DNA from: Maribacter sp.
Lineage (GTDB): Bacteria > Bacteroidota > Bacteroidia > Flavobacteriales > Flavobacteriaceae
NCBI GenBank assembly: GCA_018679695.1
Contig: JAHHKH010000470.1
Coordinates: forward strand, 1-6,404
DNA: 6,404 nucleotides
Reading direction: 5' to 3'
The position numbers were made by a program, and so were the translations under genes. Below are positions 1-5,201 of the stretch, piece by piece (position 1 is the stretch's first letter; each line of letters begins with the position of its first letter). The notes beneath the pieces are model-generated. The model was not told where the DNA came from. It searched no databases and saw only the letters and a list, made by a program, of their open reading frames with translations.

Positions 1-133
1 CCTCATAGTTATTCTTTATACTCTTGGAGGTAGCATCAACAGGATATAAAGCTGCAGGATATGGGTTTATACCCATTTCCCTTAATTTGGTCAATTTTTC
101 CCTTCTAATGACTTCTTGTTCCGAAAGCTGCAT
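1..133 (-). CDS. lysS: Lysine--tRNA ligase (class II), N-terminal fragment cut by the window edge
   Basis: Lysyl-tRNA synthetase charges tRNA-Lys with lysine in the cytoplasm. The 44 visible codons begin MQLSEQEVIRREKL and continue through a GINPYPAALYP stretch. I recognise this as the conserved N-terminal extension of flavobacterial LysS, just ahead of the OB-fold anticodon-binding domain. Full-length family members are roughly 500-570 residues, so most of the gene, including the class II catalytic motifs, lies beyond base 1. The ATG at 133-131 is chosen because the family start is MQLSEQE and no coding-like extension lies upstream. A TAnnTTTG element and a hairpin sit directly upstream (148-184). 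The identification rests on remembered family sequence and only 44 residues, but the match is distinctive. Confidence 0.88.
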   Translation of the reverse strand, partial: MQLSEQEVIRREKLTKLREMGINPYPAALYPVDATSKSIKNNYE

Positions 134-147
134 AATATAAATCTTAA

Positions 148-173
148 AGCCGCAAAATTACACTTTTGCGGCT
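148..173 (-). terminator. Strong hairpin between trx1 and lysS; possible trx1 terminator or lysS leader structure
   Basis: A perfect 10-bp inverted repeat (148-157 with 164-173, AGCCGCAAAA and its complement) encloses a 6-nt loop. It lies 45 nt past the trx1 stop codon on the minus strand. On that strand the stem is followed only by TTTAAG, so the U-tract is poor for an intrinsic terminator. The stem also contains the likely lysS -7 element. It may therefore stop trx1 transcripts, or be a structure at the lysS promoter. Confidence 0.5.
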
Positions 174-184
174 AACATTTGCAA
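153..184 (-). promoter_or_regulatory. Putative lysS promoter (Bacteroidota TAnnTTTG type)
   Basis: On the minus strand TAATTTTG (160-153) matches the Bacteroidota -7 consensus TAnnTTTG exactly. A TTG lies upstream at 184-182, 21 nt away, slightly longer than the usual 17-19 nt spacing to the -33 box. Transcription would start near 147, giving lysS a leader of only about 10-15 nt. The -7 box forms part of one arm of the 148-173 hairpin. Confidence 0.45.
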
Positions 185-218
185 GGTCATCAGGGATAAC
201 TTGGTATATACGGTTTGA

Positions 219-779
219 TTAATCGAAATGAAGCGATTTAGGGTAGTTTGGAGTATAATCGGCATTGGTGATTATGGCTTTAATGTCAGCCTCTAATGAG
301 ACCGTCGGGCTTTCGATAATGCGGTTGGTTTCTTTCCCGTTTTTATAGAAAATGAAAGTAGGAACCCGTTTGATGCGCAAGCCCCATTCTTCGCCATTTG
401 GGCTTTTTTTGTAGTACGCTTTTCTACGGTCCAAAGCCACGATTTTTAAGTTTTCCATGGGAAAGTCCACTGCTTCCAAGATCTTGATGAAACGGGGAAC
501 TTCCCTTTTACTGTCGCCACACCAAGTCCCCATAAATATCAAAATTTTATGTTCGACCAATTCTTTTTTAACCGGGGTAATAATTTCCGATGCTACCTCA
601 TAAGTATCGTAATTGCTCGAATACCAATTACGATAGGTATTTGAGCGAAGTCCTTTCAAGTTTACTTGTCCCACCATAAAGGGTTGTTCATTGGGGATAC
701 TGATTTCTTGATTGATGTTTTGGGCCGAAACAGAAGATGTAATAAATACCAAAATGGCAATAAGAATAAGTGGATTCAT
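219..779 (-). CDS. Exported thioredoxin-fold protein with a monothiol WCGDS motif (trx1)
   Basis: A 186-aa protein. Residues 1-20 form a hydrophobic signal peptide with a plausible type I cleavage site after SVSA. A thioredoxin-like domain follows from about residue 75. Its active-site stretch is GTWCGDSKREVPRF (84-97), with C87 in a CxxS arrangement, and VPTF (139-142) carries the cis-proline typical of the fold. C87 is the only cysteine, so the classical two-cysteine dithiol reaction is impossible within one chain. A monothiol exchange, isomerase-like or non-catalytic binding role is more likely; the substrate is unknown. It is a clear paralogue of the protein at 3726-4256, with roughly half of positions identical by eye, and both end in YTPNY plus a few residues. 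It lies 105 nt downstream of the luxR-type gene on the same strand and could be co-transcribed with it. No good promoter was seen in that gap. Confidence 0.85.
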   Translation of the reverse strand: MNPLILIAILVFITSSVSAQNINQEISIPNEQPFMVGQVNLKGLRSNTYRNWYSSNYDTYEVASEIITPVKKELVEHKILIFMGTWCGDSKREVPRFIKILEAVDFPMENLKIVALDRRKAYYKKSPNGEEWGLRIKRVPTFIFYKNGKETNRIIESPTVSLEADIKAIITNADYTPNYPKSLHFD

Positions 780-884
780 TTGCTTTCAATTTTTTAGTTA
801 AAGCCGAAAGTTGATGAAAATCCCTTTTGAAAATGGGTTGAGTAGGATGGAAATAGGGACTAGACCCCAGGTGGACTTTTCAGG

Positions 885-1937
885 TTATGGGAAAAGTTTT
901 TTGATATCCTCACGTGAAGAAACGTGCAACTTTTTGTAGAGATTATTGATATGCGTTTTTACAGTGCTAAGGCTAATGAACAAATCAGAGGCAATTTCCT
1001 TATTCGTTTTATCCTTAAGTATTTCATTGACAATGTTCTGCTCTTGTGACGTTAGTTTGTCAAGGGAATTGGTTTTACGGTTTTTTTGAAAGGACTTTTG
1101 CCGCGACAACAAGTATAGATTTAACACAAGTGAAAGTACCAGAAGACTACCTAAAATCAATTTCCAATCTAAACCCAAAGTTTTATTTTGGGTCACCAGG
1201 AATAAGTCAGTGGCAATCTCTGTTTGGTACAGTTCTGTAAAAACGGTATTCGGGTATTTGGTTTCGAGTCTTTGGCCAAGCTCGTTATAATAATCATTCC
1301 GGCCAAGGTCCTTTAGGTAGTAGGGATAGGTTTCGTTCCGCTTATCGGATAGAAAATCGAATATATAGAGTTCCGCTAAGGGTTCTTCGAGGCTTTGACC
1401 AAATTCCTGTAAGGTGGCAAACCATTTCTTAGTGTTTAATTTACGACTGGCCTGGCTAGGGAAATCATGGAAATCGAAAGCCATTTCTTCTTTAAGCCTA
1501 TCTATTTCGAGAAAAACCGATGATTTGGCATTGGTCGAAGTAACTTCGCACAAGACCTCATCGGCAAAAGAGGTAGGAAAAGCAATTGTATCCCGGTTAT
1601 TGGCTATAAAGAGAATACTTCGGCTATTTTCACATCTACCGAAGAAATGATTCGAATCCAAATTACCGGTATCACATTCATCAATATGGATTCGATAAAT
1701 GCGATTATCAGGAGATAGGTTATTTCCGGAGAATTTAAAAACCCCCAAGGAATCGATAGTTGTTCTTTTTATGATTTGTTCCATGTACGGTCGGGAAAGT
1801 TTCCTGTAATCTTCGATAATTGACAAATAGACCGTTTTGCCTTTAATATTTTCCGCAATTCGACCTTCAAATTTATATTGTGAATGGCCTTTAAAGCACA
1901 ATGCCAATAGAACAACCAAAAAAACTTTTTGAAGCAT
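885..1937 (-). CDS. Membrane-anchored LuxR-family transcriptional regulator with extracytoplasmic region
   Basis: A 350-aa protein. Residues 1-20 form a signal peptide ending in GHSQ. Residues 21-120 are beta-rich and resemble the DUF4369-type N-terminal domains of Bacteroidota TlpA-like proteins (weak, by pattern). Residues 135-250 appear helical. A single membrane span lies at about 258-278, then a short basic linker, then a C-terminal LuxR/GerE helix-turn-helix (about 293-348) containing LTSQEQNIVNEI, NKEIASDLFISLSTVKTHI and KKLHVSSRED. There is no receiver domain. The layout implies sensing outside the inner membrane and DNA binding inside, a one-component system whose signal is unknown. 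The extracytoplasmic part has four cysteines (C88, C102, C130 and, at the signal-peptide end, C14), of which three would be in the mature protein. It is followed on the same strand by trx1, so a redox or envelope link is conceivable but only inferred. It is divergent from the DUF302-like gene. Confidence 0.88.
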   Translation of the reverse strand: MLQKVFLVVLLALCFKGHSQYKFEGRIAENIKGKTVYLSIIEDYRKLSRPYMEQIIKRTTIDSLGVFKFSGNNLSPDNRIYRIHIDECDTGNLDSNHFFGRCENSRSILFIANNRDTIAFPTSFADEVLCEVTSTNAKSSVFLEIDRLKEEMAFDFHDFPSQASRKLNTKKWFATLQEFGQSLEEPLAELYIFDFLSDKRNETYPYYLKDLGRNDYYNELGQRLETKYPNTVFTELYQTEIATDLFLVTQNKTLGLDWKLILGSLLVLSLVLNLYLLSRQKSFQKNRKTNSLDKLTSQEQNIVNEILKDKTNKEIASDLFISLSTVKTHINNLYKKLHVSSREDIKKLFP

Positions 1938-1951
1938 GGTAGCGAAACTTA

Positions 1952-2014
1952 TACACTTCCAAAAATAGGGGATTTTGTAACAAAGTAGTTGAATTTACAG
2001 TTTTACACTTCCAA
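1952..2014. repeat. 11-bp direct repeat in the regulator's promoter region
   Basis: TACACTTCCAA occurs at 1952-1962 and again at 2004-2014, a spacing of 52 bp. On the minus strand this reads TTGGAAGTGTA. The proximal copy overlaps the end of the putative -7 element of the luxR-type gene. The spacing is close to five helical turns, which would suit a DNA-binding protein contacting one face. This is an inference from position; no cognate regulator is known. Confidence 0.4.
1960..1967 (-). promoter_or_regulatory. Putative -7 element of the luxR-type gene
   Basis: The minus strand reads TATTTTTG, an exact TAnnTTTG match, ending 22 nt before the ATG at 1937. A start site near 1953 would leave a leader of about 16 nt. 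The nearest upstream TTTG (1984-1981) is only 13 nt away, shorter than the usual 17-19, so the -33 box is uncertain. Confidence 0.4.
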
Positions 2015-2135
2015 TTACTGCTTATCCCGGAAGCAGCAAAAGATCATTCGTAACCCCCAAGACTTGTAGTACCTAAAAGAAAGAGAAGCCAGTTTTTGAA
2101 TTTTTACGGCTATTTGGGGAATTAAATTCATGATT

Positions 2136-2151
2136 TATGATAAAAATCATA
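2136..2151. promoter_or_regulatory. 16-bp dyad resembling an FNR/CRP-family operator
   Basis: TATGATAAAAATCATA is a perfect inverted repeat of TATGAT/ATCATA around a 4-bp centre. The TGAT-N4-ATCA core has the half-site spacing of FNR/CRP-superfamily boxes (TTGAT-N4-ATCAA), with the outer T replaced by A in each half. It lies 145 bp upstream of the DUF302-like gene and 198 bp upstream of the regulator. In A+T-rich DNA such a dyad can arise by chance, so operator function is inferred. Confidence 0.4.
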
Positions 2152-2296
2152 GAATTATGCCTCGTTCAGTGCTTCTTTTGTTGGATTGTTTTTGGTCTCT
2201 TTTATCAAGTAAATATTTCGGGACCTAGAATACCCTAGTGACCTTATAAAAAGGGTTGCATTAACAAGTTTATATGAATTTTAAATCCTCCACGAA

Positions 2297-3211
2297 ATGA
2301 AAAGTTTTATTATTGGTATTATTGCTGTTTTAGGTTTTGGTTTTAGCGCTGCAGGCCAAGATTTGGCCCCTTACATTAAAATTGCCGAGACCGACGAAAC
2401 TATTGAACAATCTTCTGAAAAGATTATAAACGTACTTCAGGATAATTCATTCCAGGTTTTGGGATCCTATCACCCTGCAAACCGAAGTTCATTGAAAGTG
2501 ATTGTATTTACCCGAAAAGATTTAAAAAATGCCGTAGTAAAGGTAGCCGATAGGGGAGCACTTGCTGCTGCATTTAAAGTAGGTATGGTTCAGAAAGATG
2601 GTAAGGTTACCATATCCTATACCAATCCTGATTATATCTTAAGGGCTTATCTAAGGGACAATTATAAATCCTACAAAAGTACTTTCGAAAAGTTCAGTTC
2701 CGATCTGAAAACCACTTTTTCCACTATAGGTTACGACTTCGTTCCCTTTGGCGGAACCGTAGCCGCTGATAAGCTCAAAAAATATCATTACAAGATAATG
2801 ATGCCTTATTTTACCGATCCCGTAGAACTTAATGAATTTGCCTCCTTTGAGGAAGGCCTGAAGATCATTGAGGACAATTTGAAGGCAAAAAAAGGACAAA
2901 CCGTACAAGTGTATAAATTGATATACCCTAATAGCAAAGTTGCGGTTTTTGGAGTTGGACTAAAAAGCAAGGACGACGGTGAAGCCCATTTTTTACCCAA
3001 AATAGGGGTTGAACATGCAGCTGCTATGCCCTATGAAATAATTTTGCAAGGTAATAAGGCCACAATGTTGCATGGTAAATACAGGATTGCACTGCATTGG
3101 CCAGATTTGACCATGGGGACATTTATGAAGATCATGAGTACCCCAGGGGATATTGAGGATACGCTTGAAGCGCTATGTGAACCAACAACCTCTAAATCAA
3201 ATTCACCATAG
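2297..3211 (+). CDS. Exported two-domain protein with DUF302-like features
   Basis: A 304-aa protein. Residues 1-20 form a signal peptide ending SAAG/Q, so it is probably periplasmic. Residues 35-120 follow the DUF302 pattern: a TIEQSSEKIINVL helix, the NSFQVLGSY strand, LKVIVFTRKDL, then DGKVTISYTNPDYI. Residues 170-295 look like a second related alpha/beta domain (FASFEEGLKIIEDNL, SKVAVFGVGL, AMPYEIILQG, then HGKYRIALHWPDLTMGTF and a STPGDIEDTLEAL tail). I recall this last stretch as strongly conserved in uncharacterised homologues from several phyla. No catalytic residues are evident and the molecular role is unknown. C294 is the only cysteine in the mature chain. The gene stands alone: divergent from the regulator upstream and closed by a terminator 25 nt downstream. 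Confidence 0.8.
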   Translation: MKSFIIGIIAVLGFGFSAAGQDLAPYIKIAETDETIEQSSEKIINVLQDNSFQVLGSYHPANRSSLKVIVFTRKDLKNAVVKVADRGALAAAFKVGMVQKDGKVTISYTNPDYILRAYLRDNYKSYKSTFEKFSSDLKTTFSTIGYDFVPFGGTVAADKLKKYHYKIMMPYFTDPVELNEFASFEEGLKIIEDNLKAKKGQTVQVYKLIYPNSKVAVFGVGLKSKDDGEAHFLPKIGVEHAAAMPYEIILQGNKATMLHGKYRIALHWPDLTMGTFMKIMSTPGDIEDTLEALCEPTTSKSNSP

Positions 3212-3236
3212 GGTTCAATTTTTGGTTTAGAAATGA

Positions 3237-3268
3237 AAAAAGACCCTATTTATTTGTAGGGTCTTTTT
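3237..3268 (+). terminator. Intrinsic terminator of the DUF302-like gene
   Basis: A 12-bp perfect stem (3237-3248 with 3257-3268) has a GACCCTA/TAGGGTC core and an 8-nt loop. The right arm ends in TTTTT and the left arm begins in AAAAA, so it can act in both directions. It lies 25 nt after the stop codon and separates this transcript from yqaE. Confidence 0.88.
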
Positions 3269-3358
3269 GCTATAAAATGTAACAAAACGATTAATTTTAC
3301 GACGAATTAGTACACCTGTCATGGAAATGAACGGGTCATCAATCAAAATCCAAATCAA

Positions 3359-3514
3359 ATGAGTTTTATTCGCGTCTTATTGGCCATTATTTTTCCACCC
3401 CTCTCCGTAATCGGGAAAGGCTGTGGTTCTTTTCTGATCGTATTGCTCTTGACTTTTTGTGGATGGGTCCCTGGGGTAATTGCAGCTTTGGTGATTCTAA
3501 ATAATCCCAACTGA
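3359..3514 (+). CDS. YqaE/Pmp3-family small membrane protein
   Basis: A 51-aa protein in the normal size range of this family (about 50-60 aa) of small hydrophobic proteins, named for Pmp3 in yeast and YqaE in bacteria. Two membrane segments are visible, about 4-18 and 24-46. The signature is clear: LLAIIFPPLSV (7-17), KGCGSFLIVLLLT (20-32) and GWVPGVIAALVIL (35-47). Family members are linked to membrane potential and salt or cold stress in yeast and plants; the bacterial role is not established. The ATG at 3359 gives the standard family N-terminus. A weak promoter candidate is TTTG at 3266-3269 with TAATTTTA at 3292-3299. The last four codons, the stop and the next base recur exactly just before lipB, and what follows the stop looks like a decayed lipB start. 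Confidence 0.93.
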   Translation: MSFIRVLLAIIFPPLSVIGKGCGSFLIVLLLTFCGWVPGVIAALVILNNPN

Positions 3515-3551
3515 TCTGTATAGATTGCAACAATAAATAAGGTTGTTGCCC
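3499..3551 (+). repeat. Duplicated yqaE-end/lipB-start junction, copy 1 (decayed lipB side)
   Basis: Bases 3499-3515 (AAATAATCCCAACTGAT) equal 4450-4466 exactly. The next 36 bases align with 4467-4503 with one gap and about 23 matches in 37 columns. In this copy the lipB -7 element TATCTTTG appears as TAGATTG, having lost one T. The lipB ATG (4485) corresponds to ATA at 3533. The following codons read NKVVA where LipB reads NKTVA. Similarity stops near 3551. The alignment was done by eye. Confidence 0.6.
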
Positions 3552-3610
3552 ACCCTTGTCAAAAACCATGGCAAAATAGTACACCATTATAGGTTAATCT
3601 AAAGGGTTGG

Positions 3611-3618
3611 TATCTTTG
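3611..3618 (+). promoter_or_regulatory. Orphan TAnnTTTG element between yqaE and trx2
   Basis: TATCTTTG is an exact -7 match and is identical to the lipB element. It is followed after 9 nt by an 8-codon ORF (3628-3654, ATG to TAG) that has no recognisable product. No gene on the plus strand follows, so a transcript from here would run antisense into the 3' part of trx2. There is no good -33 TTG at 17-19 nt, so activity is doubtful. Confidence 0.3.
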
Positions 3619-3725
3619 GTTAGTACAATGTGCTATGTACAGGCGAAGTACTAGAAGCTGTAATGGTCTTATTAGGATGAGGAATCAATGATGTCAACGA
3701 ATTATGTATGGATCTTCAATGATAT

Positions 3726-4256
3726 TTATTCTGCGTAGTTAGGTGTATAGGGCTGACCTGTTAGAATTTTTAGCATATCCTTTTCCAAATTTTCCAAAGG
3801 CATTTCCACAATACGGTTGACCTCTTTTCCATCTTTTACAAATATAAATGTCGGTACATAGTCAATGTTCCAAGTCTTTTTTTCTTCGGCAGGATTTTCC
3901 TTATCCCTGTCCATGGCCACCATTTCCAGATTATTCATAGGAAAATCGGCCACTTGCAATATTTTGATGAAGTTTGGCACCTCTCGTTGGCTATCACTGC
4001 ACCATGTGCCTAGGAACAACTGAATGCGGTGTTCCTTCAGTTGTTGGTTAAATTGCCCTAGGACGACGGTATCGGGTTGGTAGCTGTCATAGTTGCTTCG
4101 AAACCATTCGTTGTACGGTTCTTTTTGTAGCGCTTGTAGATTGATTTTTCCCAATAGAATAAGCTCACCCTCTTTATCGACGACTTCCGTGTAGGTGTTC
4201 TGTTTGCAGGAAACAAGGAAGGTGGCGACAATAAGAAGGGACAGAAATTTCATCAT
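3726..4256 (-). CDS. Thioredoxin-fold lipoprotein with a monothiol WCSDS motif (trx2)
   Basis: A 176-aa protein. Residues 1-17 form a lipoprotein signal ending in the lipobox LVSC, so C17 should be lipidated and the protein anchored to a membrane facing the periplasm or surface. The thioredoxin-like domain carries GTWCSDSQREVPNF (83-96), with C86 in a CxxS motif, and VPTF (134-137) with the cis-proline. C86 is the only non-lipid cysteine, as in its paralogue at 219-779. The two share GxxNL, the WxxSNYDxY segment, the active-site block, DFPMxNL, DGKE/NGKE-NRI and a YTPNY end. Start: two adjacent ATGs at 4256 and 4253; the first is used, the second is equally possible. It lies alone, opposite in direction to yqaE and lipB on either side, flanked by the duplicated junction repeats. 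No convincing promoter or terminator was seen. Substrate unknown. Confidence 0.86.
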   Translation of the reverse strand: MMKFLSLLIVATFLVSCKQNTYTEVVDKEGELILLGKINLQALQKEPYNEWFRSNYDSYQPDTVVLGQFNQQLKEHRIQLFLGTWCSDSQREVPNFIKILQVADFPMNNLEMVAMDRDKENPAEEKKTWNIDYVPTFIFVKDGKEVNRIVEMPLENLEKDMLKILTGQPYTPNYAE

Positions 4257-4308
4257 GGTTCTTGGTTTCTATTTGAAGTATAAAATTAAAGTAATAAAAG
4301 GGTCTGGG

Positions 4309-4375
4309 AAAGCATTTTCGACTTGAAATCGGTGCGTGCGGATATTGGTCAATTATGCAGATGGGAAAATGCTTT
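4309..4375. repeat. 11-bp inverted repeat with long loop between trx2 and lipB
   Basis: AAAGCATTTTC (4309-4319) is the exact reverse complement of GAAAATGCTTT (4365-4375). The loop between them is 45 nt, and the outer flanks allow three further G-T pairs. The right arm runs into a T7 tract (4373-4379), which is terminator-like on the plus strand, but the loop is long and no plus-strand gene ends here. It could be a regulatory site pair for divergent trx2/lipB, or a scar of the rearrangement that placed trx2 here. Confidence 0.4.
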
Positions 4376-4449
4376 TTTTCTACCTACGTATGTTAATAAT
4401 AACTGGAATACAAAAGTATGGGTTGTATGCCTATGCTCGTGGTCATGCC

Positions 4450-4503
4450 AAATAATCCCAACTGATTAATATATCTTTGTAACGATGAACAAGACAGTTG
4501 CAC
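4450..4503 (+). repeat. Duplicated yqaE-end/lipB-start junction, copy 2 (working lipB side)
   Basis: This is the counterpart of 3499-3551, offset by 951-952 bp. The first 17 bases are identical to the last four codons, stop and next base of yqaE. Here they also read as AAT AAT CCC AAC TGA, but the sequence upstream is not recognisably yqaE and is closed by a stop at 4400-4402. The rest of this copy holds the lipB -7 element, its ATG and its first codons. Confidence 0.6.
4472..4479 (+). promoter_or_regulatory. lipB promoter -7 element, very close to the start codon
   Basis: TATCTTTG matches TAnnTTTG exactly and ends 5 nt before the lipB ATG at 4485. With a start site a few bases downstream, the mRNA would have almost no leader. 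That fits the absence of a Shine-Dalgarno sequence. No clear TTG is present at the -33 position. Confidence 0.55.
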
Positions 4504-5201
4504 TACAAGATCTGGGACTAAAGGATTACAAGGAAACTTGGGATTACCAGGAACTTATATTTCAACAGACCGTTGACTTGAAAATAAAAAACCGAAGGGA
4601 AAACACCCATATACCGACCCCGAATCATTTTCTGTTAGTGGAACATCCCCATGTATATACCTTGGGTAAAAGTGGAAATATTGATAATTTGTTGGTCGAT
4701 GAAAAAGTACTTGCAGAAAAAGGGGCCACCTTCTATAAAATAAATAGGGGTGGTGATATAACCTATCATGGTCCGGGACAGATTGTAGGATACCCAATTT
4801 TGGATTTGGACAATTTTTTTACCGACATCCATAAATACTTAAGATTGTTGGAAGAGATGGTCATTTTGACCCTGGCCGAATACGGTTTAAAAGGGGAACG
4901 TTCCGCTGGTGAAACCGGGGTTTGGTTGGATGTGGGTACACCGTTCGCACGGAAGATCTGCGCCATGGGCGTTCGCGCCAGCCGTTGGGTGACCATGCAC
5001 GGTTTTGCCTTGAATGTGAATGCCGACCTAGGGTACTTTGATTTGATGATTCCCTGCGGCATTAAAGGCAAGGCGGTCACTTCCTTGAATGTTGAATTGG
5101 GTCAACAAGAAGTTTCAACACATGAAGTCAAAGAAAAATTGCTCAAACATTTTTCGGACTTATTTGAGGCAGAGATTAATACTAAAACAAGAGTATTATA
5201 A
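4485..5201 (+). CDS. lipB: Lipoyl(octanoyl) transferase LipB
   Basis: LipB moves octanoate from octanoyl-acyl carrier protein to lysines of lipoyl domains (pyruvate and 2-oxoglutarate dehydrogenases, GcvH) in the cytoplasm. LipA then inserts the sulfurs. At 238 aa it has normal family length. Visible family motifs are HPHVYTLGKSG (54-64), the substrate-binding RGGDITYHGPGQ (88-99), KICAMG (157-162), HGFALNV (172-178) and IPCGIKGKAVTSL (189-201). The catalytic pair should be K157 and C191, by analogy with K135 and C169 of the E. coli enzyme. All key residues are present, so the gene should be functional. The start at 4485 gives the flavobacterial N-terminus (MNK, then LQDLGLKDYKETWDYQE) and sits 5 nt after a -7 box. 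lysS lies in the same window on the opposite strand, a neighbourhood I recall from other flavobacteria. Confidence 0.96.
   Translation: MNKTVALQDLGLKDYKETWDYQELIFQQTVDLKIKNRRENTHIPTPNHFLLVEHPHVYTLGKSGNIDNLLVDEKVLAEKGATFYKINRGGDITYHGPGQIVGYPILDLDNFFTDIHKYLRLLEEMVILTLAEYGLKGERSAGETGVWLDVGTPFARKICAMGVRASRWVTMHGFALNVNADLGYFDLMIPCGIKGKAVTSLNVELGQQEVSTHEVKEKLLKHFSDLFEAEINTKTRVL

Larger units (their letters stand above)
1938..2296. other. Divergent intergenic region between the luxR-type and DUF302-like genes
   Basis: This 359-base region separates two divergently transcribed genes and has no convincing gene. It holds the direct repeat and -7 element described separately and a 6-bp hairpin, CTGCTT/AAGCAG (2018-2023 with 2031-2036). 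It also holds the dyad at 2136-2151. For the rightward gene I see TTTG at 2191-2194 and a poor TATTTCGG at 2214-2221, 19 nt apart. That is a weak promoter candidate with a leader of about 70 nt. No Shine-Dalgarno sequence precedes the ATG at 2297. Confidence 0.6.

Noticed and set aside
821..840. Possible terminator hairpin between the luxR-type gene and trx1 (CCCTTTT/AAAATGGG)
   Set aside because: The stem is short and bulged with almost no loop and no proper T-tract, so it is not strong enough to call.
2130..2228. 32-aa plus-strand ORF in the divergent intergenic region (MIYDKNHRI...)
   Set aside because: No recognisable motif. Its first codons coincide with the dyad at 2136-2151, and the length is expected by chance in this composition.
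3387..3587. 66-aa minus-strand ORF opposite yqaE
   Set aside because: It overlaps the clearly recognised yqaE gene antisense for most of its length, has no family signature, and is explained as a shadow of yqaE plus the decayed junction copy.
4418..4465. ORF of 15 codons ending NNPN before lipB as a full yqaE remnant
   Set aside because: Only the last four codons and stop match yqaE. Upstream residues align poorly, so I claim the junction repeat but not a longer yqaE pseudogene.
4555..5080. Minus-strand ORFs opposite lipB (about 65-104 aa)
   Set aside because: They are shadows of lipB, which is identified by strong motifs and its catalytic residues.
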